Part shown: positions 39,208-47,884 of the stretch, one piece after another | Position numbering within the stretch: the first letter of the stretch is position 1 | Layout: each line of letters opens with the position of its first letter | DNA from: Candidatus Thiobius zoothamnicola | GTDB lineage: Bacteria > Pseudomonadota > Gammaproteobacteria > Chromatiales > Chromatiaceae | NCBI GenBank assembly: GCA_030826945.1 | Contig: JAPQLC010000019.1 | Coordinates: forward strand, 1-64,000 | Length of the DNA: 64,000 nucleotides | Direction of reading: 5' to 3' | Notes under the pieces: generated by a model | What the model was told of the DNA's origin: nothing | The model's database searches: none | The model's input: the letters and a program-made list of their open reading frames with translations, nothing else | Made by a program: the position numbers and the translations under genes

Positions 39208-40095
39208 ATGTTTTTTATCAAACAAATCAAAGAATGGAATCGAGAACGTAAATGGAAGAGGCGGTATAAGAAAGCTGAGAAAAGAAAGAATAAGCTGCTC
39301 TCTTTTGGTGAAAATGCGCATGGTATCCTGACAAGAACTGAACAAGGAATTTTCGTTGTTGACCCGGAAGATAATTTTGTCAGTAGATCTTTATTGCAGG
39401 AAGGTTACTATTCCCTAAATGAAATAGCACTTGCTGAATCGCTTCTAGCAGAAAAAGATCATGTGTTAGTTGTCGGAGCTCATATAGGATCGATAGCGAT
39501 TCCATTATCCAAAAAAGTGGAACATATGGTGGCTATCGAGGCTAACCCAGGAACCTACGAATTACTGAAAATGAATCTAAGAATCAATGTATGCAGCAAT
39601 GTTGATGCTTATAATCTGGCAGCTAATGATGAGTCAGGGACGCTTGACTTCTTAGTGAGCAGAGACAACAGTGGTGGATCAAAACGTCAACCTGTTGTTG
39701 AGAAAATATCATACACTTATGATCAACCTGAATTAGTTAAAGTAAACTCCCAACGATTAGATGATTTGTTGGTTGATCGAGTATTCGATTTGGTCTTCAT
39801 GGATATAGAAGGTTCTGAGTATTACGCCCTTAAAGGCATGCCAAAAACACTTTCTGCCGCAAAGCATTTGATTGTTGAGTTTCTACCACATCACCTGAGA
39901 GATGTTGCTGGTGTTAGTACGAATCAATTTGCTGAACAAATAATCCCCTTTTTCAATTACATGTATGTACCAAGAACCAAGTTACTTGTTGAGAAAGAGC
40001 ATATCCTGGCGACACTAAACCAATTCTATGCAGATGATATTGGACATGATAACATTTTGTTTACTAATGAAATAGAGTGTCTATCTGGATTATAG
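39208..40095 (+). CDS. FkbM family methyltransferase
   Basis: 295 residues. An N-terminal Lys/Arg-rich helix is followed by the FkbM core: DHVLVVGAHIGSIAIPLSK (SAM loop), AIEANPGTYELLKMNL, and DLVFMDIEGSEYYALKGM. These enzymes O-methylate sugars or polyketides. In this operon it probably caps or decorates the glycan. The GTG at 39205 directly precedes the ATG used here. Confidence 0.85.
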   Translation: MFFIKQIKEWNRERKWKRRYKKAEKRKNKLLSFGENAHGILTRTEQGIFVVDPEDNFVSRSLLQEGYYSLNEIALAESLLAEKDHVLVVGAHIGSIAIPLSKKVEHMVAIEANPGTYELLKMNLRINVCSNVDAYNLAANDESGTLDFLVSRDNSGGSKRQPVVEKISYTYDQPELVKVNSQRLDDLLVDRVFDLVFMDIEGSEYYALKGMPKTLSAAKHLIVEFLPHHLRDVAGVSTNQFAEQIIPFFNYMYVPRTKLLVEKEHILATLNQFYADDIGHDNILFTNEIECLSGL

Positions 40096-40097
40096 CT

Positions 40098-41342
40098 ATG
40101 GGTAGATCCTCATCCTACCTGGGTTATCAGTATATACCTCCGGTTGTTTTTTTGTTGTCTTTGCCATTTGCTCATACAGTAGCTTTGCGCTTAACGTCGC
40201 TATTCCTATTTATGTTGATAGCGATAAAATATTTTTTCTCTGAGAAGAGAAAAAAACCTTATTGCATAGAGACGCTTGCTATATGGCTATTACTGGCTTT
40301 ATTTTCCCTCTATAATTCCGTTGACTTCTATTATTCACTTGGCGAAATTAAGACAGAGGTCATTTATGGCTTAGTATGCTTTCTGTCCTTCTATTTCTTC
40401 ACTAAAACCGAAGACGTATTAAGAATATTCGTGTATACGGTTTTTATTTCCGTTCTAGCGGCTTCTGTTTGGGCAATATTCTCTCATATCAATCAAGGTG
40501 GCTGGGTAAGAGATGCCACCTTTGGCGGTGTGGGCGGCTTAAGCACGGTCATTATCACAACCCTGCCAACGATACTATTCGCTGGTTTTGTGCTTGTTAA
40601 GCAACACGCAGAAATACCATATAGAATGATTATCGCCATACTTTTCACCAGTTTGATGGCAAGCATTATTTGGGCGGGTTATTGGACAAAAAACATCATG
40701 TTTTGGCCAGCCCTGACCGTTCAACTTACCATATTGCTTCTACTCTTACCCATTCCCCGTAAGAAAGTCATTTTGATAGTCACTATCCCTATATTGGTAT
40801 TGTCTTTGATTTACGGGATGTATTTGGTCGGTAGCCAAAAAGGGCGTATGGCTGATTTTTCTGTTACCAGCATCGCCAGAATGCTGAGTAAAGATCCCAG
40901 AACGCCAGTTTGGCGGAATGTGATTGAAAAAATATCGGAATCGCCGTTACAGGGCAAAGGGTTTGGCCGAGCAACATTAGGAAAAGCTTACCCGAATATC
41001 AGCAATAATCCGGTTTTCTGGCATAGCCATAATATATTTCTGGATGCTGGCATACAGATGGGTATACCAGGCATTTTGGCATTGATCAGTATATTTGTTT
41101 GTCTTGGGTGGTTTTTTTATCGTCTGCGTCGATTTGGTGATAATGAATTACAGATTATATCGGCTGTTGGCATCGCAATCATTGTCGGCGTCGTTATGAA
41201 GAATCTCTCAGACAGTTTTTTTAATCGTCATTGGGCATTATTGTTCTGGGCGCAAATGGGTATGTTGATGGGATATGCTTCGACCAAATTGAGTGGCCAT
41301 TTACATACATCAAATACCAATAGATTCCCAAGCAGACTCTGA
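40098..41342 (+). CDS. O-antigen ligase / Wzy-type membrane protein
   Basis: 414 residues and roughly 10-12 membrane segments. The large periplasmic loop contains the Wzy_C/WaaL-like pattern RTPVWRNVIEKISESPLQGKGFG (quoted in part) followed by the HSHNIFLDAGIQMGIPG motif with the conserved His. This is the O-antigen ligase domain, which joins undecaprenyl-linked glycan to lipid A-core or polymerises it. The start is ATG 40098, 2 bp after the FkbM stop; a GTG at 40077 is possible. It is the last gene of the operon, convergent with ftsX. Confidence 0.85.
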   Translation: MGRSSSYLGYQYIPPVVFLLSLPFAHTVALRLTSLFLFMLIAIKYFFSEKRKKPYCIETLAIWLLLALFSLYNSVDFYYSLGEIKTEVIYGLVCFLSFYFFTKTEDVLRIFVYTVFISVLAASVWAIFSHINQGGWVRDATFGGVGGLSTVIITTLPTILFAGFVLVKQHAEIPYRMIIAILFTSLMASIIWAGYWTKNIMFWPALTVQLTILLLLLPIPRKKVILIVTIPILVLSLIYGMYLVGSQKGRMADFSVTSIARMLSKDPRTPVWRNVIEKISESPLQGKGFGRATLGKAYPNISNNPVFWHSHNIFLDAGIQMGIPGILALISIFVCLGWFFYRLRRFGDNELQIISAVGIAIIVGVVMKNLSDSFFNRHWALLFWAQMGMLMGYASTKLSGHLHTSNTNRFPSRL

Positions 41343-41415
41343 TGAATTGCAACAAATTTTCCTAATTTTGGACTGTGTAACAAAGCAAAAAAGTGTTTAT
41401 TCTTGATGATGCCAT

Positions 41416-42369
41416 CTAATTCTGCGGATCCATTTTCCGCAACTGATGATTGACTTCAACCCAAGCACCTGACAAGCCTAACGCAGGCCCACCAAGAAGG
41501 ATACTCATAAGAATGTTAGGGTTGACCCAAGCCAAACTAAAATCAGATTGATATAAACCGGCTAATGCTTGCACCGGTTCTTGCAGCATTGATAAAGCCG
41601 TGACAACTAATCCTAAGGCGATCAGCGCACCGAAAAGACCGTACCAAACACCCTCATACAAAAAAGGTCGCCGAATAAAAGCATTGGTGCCGCCAACCAA
41701 CTTGATGATTTCAATTTCACGATAGCGGTTTTGAATTTCCAGGCGGACCGTATTGCCAACCACCAATAAAACCGCGATGCCCAGCAAGCCTGACAAAATG
41801 AAAACGCTCCGTTCAGCAATCCGGGTAATGGCATCAAAACGTTGCAGCCATTGCAGATCGATTTGAGCCAATTCAACTTCCTGCCTACTTTGCAAACGCT
41901 TGGTGAGTTGTTCTATGTTGTGCGCGCTTGTTGGCTGAACCAGAATGACGGCTGGCAAGGGGTTGTCTTCGAGTAAATCCAGCGCTTGGCCGAAACCGGA
42001 TAACTGGCGAAATTCTTGCATTGCCTGTTGTTTAGTGACCAGACGGACTGAAGCGATTTCCGGGTGTCGCGCAATCCGTTCGCTCAACTGCGCGGCTTGT
42101 TGATCGGTGACAACTGGATCCAGAAAAAGCGATAAATTAAGAACGCCTTGCCAGTCATCACTGACCTGCCGCACATTATCAATGAACAAAACCAAGCCAC
42201 TTGGCAGAGCGATGGCGATGCCGATAACCGCCGTCGTCATCAGAGTGCTGAAGGGATTGCGCAATAATCGACCTAAAGCGCTAATAACGGCTTGCAGATG
42301 ACGAGCCAACCAGCCCAGAACGCCAATATCCGGCTTTGATTGGCGGCGTTGTGACGGCTTCTTTGACAT
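41416..42369 (-). CDS. ftsX: Cell division protein FtsX
   Basis: 317 residues with the FtsX plan: cytoplasmic N-terminus, one membrane helix (TTAVIGIAIALPSGLVLFI), a periplasmic loop, then three more helices. The RYREIEIIKLVGGTNAFIRRPF motif marks the FtsX/MacB permease core. With FtsE it controls septal peptidoglycan amidases through the divisome. Its start touches the ftsE stop. Confidence 0.95.
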   Translation of the reverse strand: MSKKPSQRRQSKPDIGVLGWLARHLQAVISALGRLLRNPFSTLMTTAVIGIAIALPSGLVLFIDNVRQVSDDWQGVLNLSLFLDPVVTDQQAAQLSERIARHPEIASVRLVTKQQAMQEFRQLSGFGQALDLLEDNPLPAVILVQPTSAHNIEQLTKRLQSRQEVELAQIDLQWLQRFDAITRIAERSVFILSGLLGIAVLLVVGNTVRLEIQNRYREIEIIKLVGGTNAFIRRPFLYEGVWYGLFGALIALGLVVTALSMLQEPVQALAGLYQSDFSLAWVNPNILMSILLGGPALGLSGAWVEVNHQLRKMDPQN

Positions 42370-43043
42370 CAGGGCGTGGCTTTCTTCACATCGTATTGAA
42401 TTTGCCCTTCCCGCAAATGAATAATCCGTTGGCCTAATGTTCGAATCAAATCAATATCATGCGTGGCAATCAATATGGTGACGCCAACCTGATTAAACTG
42501 AGTGAATAAATGCATGATCTCTTGTGATAGATAGGGATCCAAATTACCTGTCGGTTCGTCCGCCAGCAATACCGGGGGCTTACTGACTAACGCGCGGGCG
42601 ATGCCAACTCGCTGCTGCTCTCCACCCGAAAGTGAAATTGGCTGGCTTTTTTCTTTATTCAACAGATTCACTTTATCCAACGCAGCGCGCACCCGACGGC
42701 GTATTTCCTTGCGTCCGGCACCAGCGATGATTAAAGGCAAAGCAATATTGTCAAACACGGTACGGTCATGCAGCAGGCGATGATCTTGAAAGATCATACC
42801 CACTTCCCGCCGATGGTATGGAATATCCCGTCCATACAGCCGGTTTAAATTTCTTCCGTTGACCCAGACCTGGCCGCGCGTCGCCCGCTCCAACAAACCA
42901 ATCAGCCTCAGCAGGGTACTTTTGCCAGCACCGGAATGGCCGGTCAGGAAAGCCATTTCACCTTCTTCCAGGTTGAAATCAATGCCTGTTAAGCTTTCTT
43001 TCCCTGTCGGGTAACGTTTGGCAACATTATCAAAATGAATCAT
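42369..43043 (-). CDS. ftsE: Cell division ATP-binding protein FtsE
   Basis: 224 residues. All ABC ATPase motifs are present: Walker [11 protein letters not shown]-loop MIFQDHRLL, signature [15 protein letters not shown], Walker [13 protein letters not shown] and the switch His in IATHD. It pairs with FtsX and overlaps ftsY by 4 bp. Confidence 0.96.
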   Translation of the reverse strand: MIHFDNVAKRYPTGKESLTGIDFNLEEGEMAFLTGHSGAGKSTLLRLIGLLERATRGQVWVNGRNLNRLYGRDIPYHRREVGMIFQDHRLLHDRTVFDNIALPLIIAGAGRKEIRRRVRAALDKVNLLNKEKSQPISLSGGEQQRVGIARALVSKPPVLLADEPTGNLDPYLSQEIMHLFTQFNQVGVTILIATHDIDLIRTLGQRIIHLREGQIQYDVKKATP

Positions 43044-43981
43044 GTCAATACGGCTTGCACAAAATCATCTGCATGAAAGGGACGCAGATCATCCACGCCT
43101 TCACCGATGCCGATATACCGAATGGGTACTTCCAATTGATCTGCGATAGAGAATATGATGCCGCCTTTCGCCGTGCCATCTAATTTTGTCACCGTGATCC
43201 CGGTCAATTTGAGCGCGCGATTAAATTCAATCGCCTGATTGAGCGCATTTTGCCCGATACTTGCATCAACAACCAGCATGACCTCGTGCGGCGCATCGGC
43301 ATCAAGCTTTTTCAACACGCGGGCGATTTTAGCCAATTCATCCATTAAGTTGTTTTTGGTATGCAGGCGGCCCGCCGTATCTGCAATCAAAACATCAAAA
43401 CCACGCGCTTGAGCGGCTTGCAAGGCATCAAATATCACGGAGGCAGGATCTGCGCCATGGCGTTGCGCAATCACCGGCGCATTGTTGCGCTGGCCCCAGG
43501 TTTCCAATTGCTCGACCGCAGCGGCCCGGAAGGTATCGCCAGCCGCCAGCATGACCTGTTTGCCTTCCCGTTGTAAACGTTGCGCCAGCTTGCCAATCGT
43601 CGTTGTTTTACCGGCTCCGTTGACGCCAACCATCATGATGACTAAAGGCTTACCGTTTTGAGGGGCTTCGAGCGGGGCCTCCACGCGTTGCAAAATGGCC
43701 GCCAGATGATCACGCAATGCCTGTTGCAGAACTGCCGGGTCATCCATTTCCCGCCGGAGCGCCTTTTCCGACAAATCATCCATAATGCGCCGCGTGGTCT
43801 CAAATCCGACATCCGCCATTAACAGCAAGGATTCCAAATCCTCCAGCAAATCATCATCAATCGATTTTTTCCCCAGCACCAGATCCGCCATGCCATCCGC
43901 AATCACTGCACGGGTGCGCGATAAACCATGCTTTAATCGACCAAATAACCCTTTCTTTTCGCCTTGTTGAGATTCAGACAT
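43040..43981 (-). CDS. ftsY: Signal recognition particle receptor FtsY
   Basis: 313 residues: the NG domain with G1 GVNGAGKTTTIGKLA, G3 DTAGR and G4 TKLDGTAKGG. The acidic A domain of E. coli FtsY (497 residues) is almost missing, leaving a short N-terminal lead (SQQGEKKGLFGRLKHGL) that can serve as the membrane-targeting helix. It docks SRP-ribosome complexes at the membrane. The usual fourth gene of this operon, rpoH, is not here but at 57.6-58.4 kb. Confidence 0.95.
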   Translation of the reverse strand: MSESQQGEKKGLFGRLKHGLSRTRAVIADGMADLVLGKKSIDDDLLEDLESLLLMADVGFETTRRIMDDLSEKALRREMDDPAVLQQALRDHLAAILQRVEAPLEAPQNGKPLVIMMVGVNGAGKTTTIGKLAQRLQREGKQVMLAAGDTFRAAAVEQLETWGQRNNAPVIAQRHGADPASVIFDALQAAQARGFDVLIADTAGRLHTKNNLMDELAKIARVLKKLDADAPHEVMLVVDASIGQNALNQAIEFNRALKLTGITVTKLDGTAKGGIIFSIADQLEVPIRYIGIGEGVDDLRPFHADDFVQAVLT

Positions 43982-44089
43982 GCTTATAAACCATTAATAG
44001 CCGTTTTATTGGGAAAGGCCGAATGATAAGGCCAAAATGGCTATTTTGTCATAGCGTAGTCTACGGATAAATAAAGGCTCAGACTGAGA

Positions 44090-44995
44090 TCAGGTAATAA
44101 AGAACCCACTCTCTTTATTGTAAAAACCCAGGTTGATAGCATCCAATGCCAAGTCTAATTTCTCCTGAACATATTGCTTCTTATCTACCTCGATATCACA
44201 GGCTTTCCACTGGAAGTATATACTCCGGATAAAGTTTTGTAGATTTCTGTAAGAAACAAGATCTTCTCGAGCGCTGGTTAATACATATCTCCAAGGATTC
44301 TTATCAAAGTCTTCCCAAACGAATTTTCCCGTTGTTTTTATCTTATCTGGAACCGTTAATCGACGCAGGAAAGCATCAATACTCTGGCGCGACAAGAGTT
44401 GACGACTAAAGATATTGACCACCGCTCTTGCCAGTCTTTCTTCCTCTGAGTGAATAAAAAGGGAGACAGTCGGTTGCTTAATTCTTTTCGAGATAGAGGA
44501 TAGCATGCTATTCAAATGCGCTTCTTCAAGCCAAGTATCAGCGCTTAGAATCATAAAAGTGTCAGCAATATGCGCAATGCCATGAGCCCAACCTTTTTCC
44601 TCATTCACAAAGCCTCTTAGATCTTTTTCTTTATCAAGATATGATAAAGCCAGTTCTAGTCCACCGATGACCTCTTCTCTACTGAGATAACGATATTTCT
44701 GGTGCGCCTGAAGAAGGTCATTCAACACTAGAATTGAATATGCGCGCAGGAATATGGTGTCATCATGAATCGAGCTCCCCAGACCGTTCTGAATGTGATT
44801 TATTACGATCTCTTGCAACTCAACAAGTTGCTGTTGGGCATAAGGCCTTACGTCTTCTGGATAAAGAATCCAGGTGCTCAATATCATATAACTATAGTCT
44901 CTCTGCTGGCCAGACAGAGAACCTAAGTTATTGATAAGATCATGAGTGACTTCTACAATATCGTACCCGGCAGGCAATACAAAGTTATCACTCAT
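44090..44995 (-). CDS. DUF2785-like protein
   Basis: 301 residues from ATG 44995 (AGAGAA 6 nt upstream); a TTG at 45022 is in frame but has no proper ribosome site. All-helical by composition. RDYSYMILSTWIL near the start and the central EKGWAHGIAHIADTFMILSAD are what I recall as the DUF2785 signature, with a His-x3-His in GIAHIADTF and GWAH. Function unknown. It is the last gene of the A+T-rich seven-gene minus-strand cluster, 33 bp after the methyltransferase. Confidence 0.65.
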   Translation of the reverse strand: MSDNFVLPAGYDIVEVTHDLINNLGSLSGQQRDYSYMILSTWILYPEDVRPYAQQQLVELQEIVINHIQNGLGSSIHDDTIFLRAYSILVLNDLLQAHQKYRYLSREEVIGGLELALSYLDKEKDLRGFVNEEKGWAHGIAHIADTFMILSADTWLEEAHLNSMLSSISKRIKQPTVSLFIHSEEERLARAVVNIFSRQLLSRQSIDAFLRRLTVPDKIKTTGKFVWEDFDKNPWRYVLTSAREDLVSYRNLQNFIRSIYFQWKACDIEVDKKQYVQEKLDLALDAINLGFYNKESGFFIT

Positions 44996-45028
44996 GATTT
45001 TCTCTGGAGAGATTTTTTTCAACTTCTT

Positions 45029-45766
45029 TCAGTCTACTGTTGATTTTTTCTTTAGAAGAAGCGCAACATATTCCAGGCTATCACCATTACAGAATTTCCG
45101 ATGAATGTAGTTCTCCATGGAAACCATTTGTAATTGCCCTTTTCTCATTGCCTCTTCAAAAAATACCATAATTTCATGATCCTTGTTCTGATAACTGGAT
45201 GCTGAAACATTAAATAATATCCATCCATTATCATTAATGAGGTTAACACCCGTCTCGAGCGCTTCAATAGGAATATGGCCTTGGCTCAGCGCAGAACAAC
45301 AGACAAATACATTGGGTTTCTGATCAATAAGGAATTTTCTGGAATGCGGGGTGATTTTGGTGAAATCCTCAATCAAGTAATCCCGATAAATTTTATTCTC
45401 ACCATAGTTGGCGGCAGTAGCTGCCTCAGGAACAATATCAACGCCGATCAATGACTTAATACCATTCTTATAAAGTTCTCTACCAAACAGGCCGCTACCT
45501 GCCCCTAATTCTAGTATATTGACTTCATCAAGAGGAACGCGCTCTTTATTCAGCTCTCTAGCCAGGAAATCAGCCATAAATTCATGAGACTGATAGCCCA
45601 GCATCTCAATGGCGAGTTGCTCATAAAGACCTGGCATACTATATATTGTTGCATAATCATGCAGCCTTATACGCTGCTCTTCACCATTATCCTGTATGAT
45701 AAAGAAATACTCCTCATGAATAGGGAGCTGATTTTCATTCTTGGGTAAATAAATTCTATATTCCAT
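45029..45766 (-). CDS. SAM-dependent methyltransferase (class I)
   Basis: 245 residues. The SAM-binding loop NILELGAGSGLFGRELY lies near residue 84 and the acidic strand end IGVDIVPEAAT follows. A later VCCSALSQGHIP replaces the catalytic motif region. The N-terminal 70 residues, including LHDYATIYSMPGLYEQL, match small-molecule rather than RNA methyltransferases. The substrate is unknown, presumably the product of the neighbouring ATP-grasp and dehydrogenase. No strong ribosome site precedes the ATG. Confidence 0.8.
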   Translation of the reverse strand: MEYRIYLPKNENQLPIHEEYFFIIQDNGEEQRIRLHDYATIYSMPGLYEQLAIEMLGYQSHEFMADFLARELNKERVPLDEVNILELGAGSGLFGRELYKNGIKSLIGVDIVPEAATAANYGENKIYRDYLIEDFTKITPHSRKFLIDQKPNVFVCCSALSQGHIPIEALETGVNLINDNGWILFNVSASSYQNKDHEIMVFFEEAMRKGQLQMVSMENYIHRKFCNGDSLEYVALLLKKKSTVD

Positions 45767-45833
45767 TTTATTACACTATATACTGTACGGACATTACACA
45801 TCAGATCAAAAATCCAGGAGATATTAATCATCT

Positions 45834-46403
45834 TTATTGTTCAGGACTTTTGTAGTTCAAGTCAGGCCCAGAAAAAACACGCTTAACAAGCGGAACGAAA
45901 AATTCTAATGGTAAAGACTTAAAATCGGGATCAAAGCTGTTCTGGTCATATTCATCAGAAAACTTAAGCGCATCTTGGTAATATGGGTGCGATTTGAATT
46001 TATCCCTTTCATTAGGGTCTCCATTAAAATGATGGATCCAGGCATGTTGCTGGAAAACAGGATGATGTTTAATAATCCAATAAACTTTATCAGAAACAAA
46101 AGGCTTAAGAATAGCTGCCGCAAGTTCACCATGGTTATAAGGTGATAATTCACCACCTATATCATGAAAAAGGCACGCTACAATCATTTCATCGCTTCCT
46201 CTATTTTGATAGGCACGGGTTGCACATTGAAGAGAATGTTCATAGCGACTGATCTTATAGCCATAATAAACATCACGATAGCTCTTTAGCGTTGCTAAGA
46301 GACGATCACTTAGGTTCTCATGGTGCTTCTCAAAAAGCGATGCAATAAGAACATAATCCTCTTTAGTCCCGCGATCCATTGCTGTGAAGCTAACTGATTC
46401 CAA
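45834..46403 (-). CDS. HD-domain protein, PhnZ/TmpB-like (possible di-iron oxygenase)
   Basis: 189 residues from TTG 46403, chosen because AAGGAG lies 6 nt before it; ATG 46379 is next. The metal-ligand order of HD-type mixed-valent di-iron oxygenases (PhnZ, TmpB; COG4341) is complete: His in YEHSLQ, His-Asp in LFHDIGG, His in YNHGEL, His in IIKHHP, Asp in ALKFSDEYDQ. The stretch before the first His (YYGYKISRYEH) aligns with the PhnZ Y-x-x-E lid but has Tyr where PhnZ has Glu. It may therefore be an oxygenase acting on a different substrate, or a phosphohydrolase. Confidence 0.7.
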   Translation of the reverse strand: MESVSFTAMDRGTKEDYVLIASLFEKHHENLSDRLLATLKSYRDVYYGYKISRYEHSLQCATRAYQNRGSDEMIVACLFHDIGGELSPYNHGELAAAILKPFVSDKVYWIIKHHPVFQQHAWIHHFNGDPNERDKFKSHPYYQDALKFSDEYDQNSFDPDFKSLPLEFFVPLVKRVFSGPDLNYKSPEQ

Positions 46404-46541
46404 AAGAATCTCCTTTCCTAACAAGACGAACCAATATTGTTCCCTTAACGCCAGAAGCATTATAGAGAGAACAACACTTAGAGATAACGTTTATTGACGT
46501 GTTACTGGATCTTTAACAACCCATAGACAGATAACCCGAAT

Positions 46542-46610
46542 GGAAGCTGTTCAAGAACCTAGTTGGTTCTTTAATCAATCTAATGCGTTTAGAGATTATG
46601 AACAGCTTCC
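46542..46610. other. Three-way-junction inverted repeat inside the biosynthetic-like cluster
   Basis: The outer arms GGAAGCTGTTC (46542-46552) and GAACAGCTTCC (46600-46610) are 11-bp perfect complements. Directly inside are two hairpins: AAGAACC/GGTTCTT (46553-46559 with 46565-46571), and TAATC..TCTAA with TTAGAGATTA (46572-46583 with 46589-46598, AA bulge). Nearly every base is paired. It lies between the dehydrogenase stop and the HD gene. Confidence 0.6.
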
Positions 46611-46628
46611 TACAAGCGTTGCAAAAAG

Positions 46629-47807
46629 TTAATCTGTATATTTTTTAATCATGACAGGTGTGTTCCGTTTTGCCAACTCATCCAGATATCTATCTGGATC
46701 TACCGCTTTTTCTGGCGGTAATACACCTTTCTGCGTGATCTCACTTCTCGCAACCATTTGCGCGACAATGGATACCGGAGAGCAAACATCCGTGTCATAA
46801 TCTTTTTGCCATTGAATACCCTGTAGAGAAATATAGTCCATTACCCACGTAGTGCTTGCATTATCGATCATTCCCTTAACAAGCACCCGCTTGATCTCTG
46901 ATTTCTTAGGTTCCTGGCTTTTTGGCCTTGGTCGGCTCATGACAACTTTATCAACGAAATATGCCGGCGTAATCTCAACGCCGTTAATCTCTATCGGCTC
47001 ATTAGAGGTTAAATGCATTGCTTTTAGGAAACGCATGCCATTCTCAAATCGCTCATTAAAAGCCAACTTGAAAGAAACCTCCTTGACACCTTTCTCTAAC
47101 AAACTCTCTGGCAACGTAGCAAGTTCTGAATGTAATACATAAATTGGGCGTCTTATATTGAACGGAGGAGGAAACTCATGCTCATCACCACCTGATGCGG
47201 GTTCGACAAATTCCATTTTCCCTTTTGTGAATACGGCAGCTGGCGTCTCAAATTCTTTACAAGTGGTGCTAATAGCATGGGACACCGGGAAAGCATTCTT
47301 ATCGTCATAAACGGTTTGATCGTAGAATGCGACTTTAATATGGACCTCATTAACAGTATCCATCTTATCCGCCGCATAACGCGCCATAATATTGGTTGTG
47401 CCAGGTGCCATACCCATACCCACAATAGCAGTCAGCCCAGCATCAACAAATCGCTCATTAGCGTCTAACTGTTTACGCGTCATATAATATAGACCACCCA
47501 TATCTAAATAATGCGCATTTATAGCCAAAGCTAAATCCATCATCTCTAAGTTGAAACGATATGGCATACAATTTATTAAGATGTCTACATCACCTAATTC
47601 ACTGACTGCATGCTGACTGAGAACATCTATCTTCTTGGTCAAAATAAGATCTGTGTCAAAGCTTTCCCTGACATATTCCAGTTTTTTCTCATCTGAATCA
47701 ATAACGACAATCTCGTTAATGCAGTCACAAGTATCCAGCAAATCTTTTATTGCCGTTGTGCCAGTATATCCAGCACCACCTAGAATCCCGAATCGTGTAA
47801 GCTTCAT
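46629..47807 (-). CDS. Saccharopine dehydrogenase-like NAD(P)-binding enzyme
   Basis: 392 residues from ATG 47807, with GGAAAG about 5 nt upstream; a GTG at 47819 is weaker. The N-terminal Rossmann loop GILGGAGYTGTTAIKDLL and NCMPYRFNLEMMDLAL, HYLDMGG and GMGMAPGTTNIMARYA follow the saccharopine dehydrogenase/carboxynorspermidine synthase pattern. The central and C-terminal parts form the catalytic domain. Such enzymes couple an amine with an aldehyde or keto acid, or cleave the product. Together with the ATP-grasp gene 77 bp upstream it suggests synthesis of an amino-acid-derived compound. Confidence 0.8.
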   Translation of the reverse strand: MKLTRFGILGGAGYTGTTAIKDLLDTCDCINEIVVIDSDEKKLEYVRESFDTDLILTKKIDVLSQHAVSELGDVDILINCMPYRFNLEMMDLALAINAHYLDMGGLYYMTRKQLDANERFVDAGLTAIVGMGMAPGTTNIMARYAADKMDTVNEVHIKVAFYDQTVYDDKNAFPVSHAISTTCKEFETPAAVFTKGKMEFVEPASGGDEHEFPPPFNIRRPIYVLHSELATLPESLLEKGVKEVSFKLAFNERFENGMRFLKAMHLTSNEPIEINGVEITPAYFVDKVVMSRPRPKSQEPKKSEIKRVLVKGMIDNASTTWVMDYISLQGIQWQKDYDTDVCSPVSIVAQMVARSEITQKGVLPPEKAVDPDRYLDELAKRNTPVMIKKYTD

Positions 47808-47884
47808 ACTTCTTTCCACCTATATCCATATCCGAATGATATTAAAAATACTACATTATCTTAACATTATAATAAGGATTCCGT

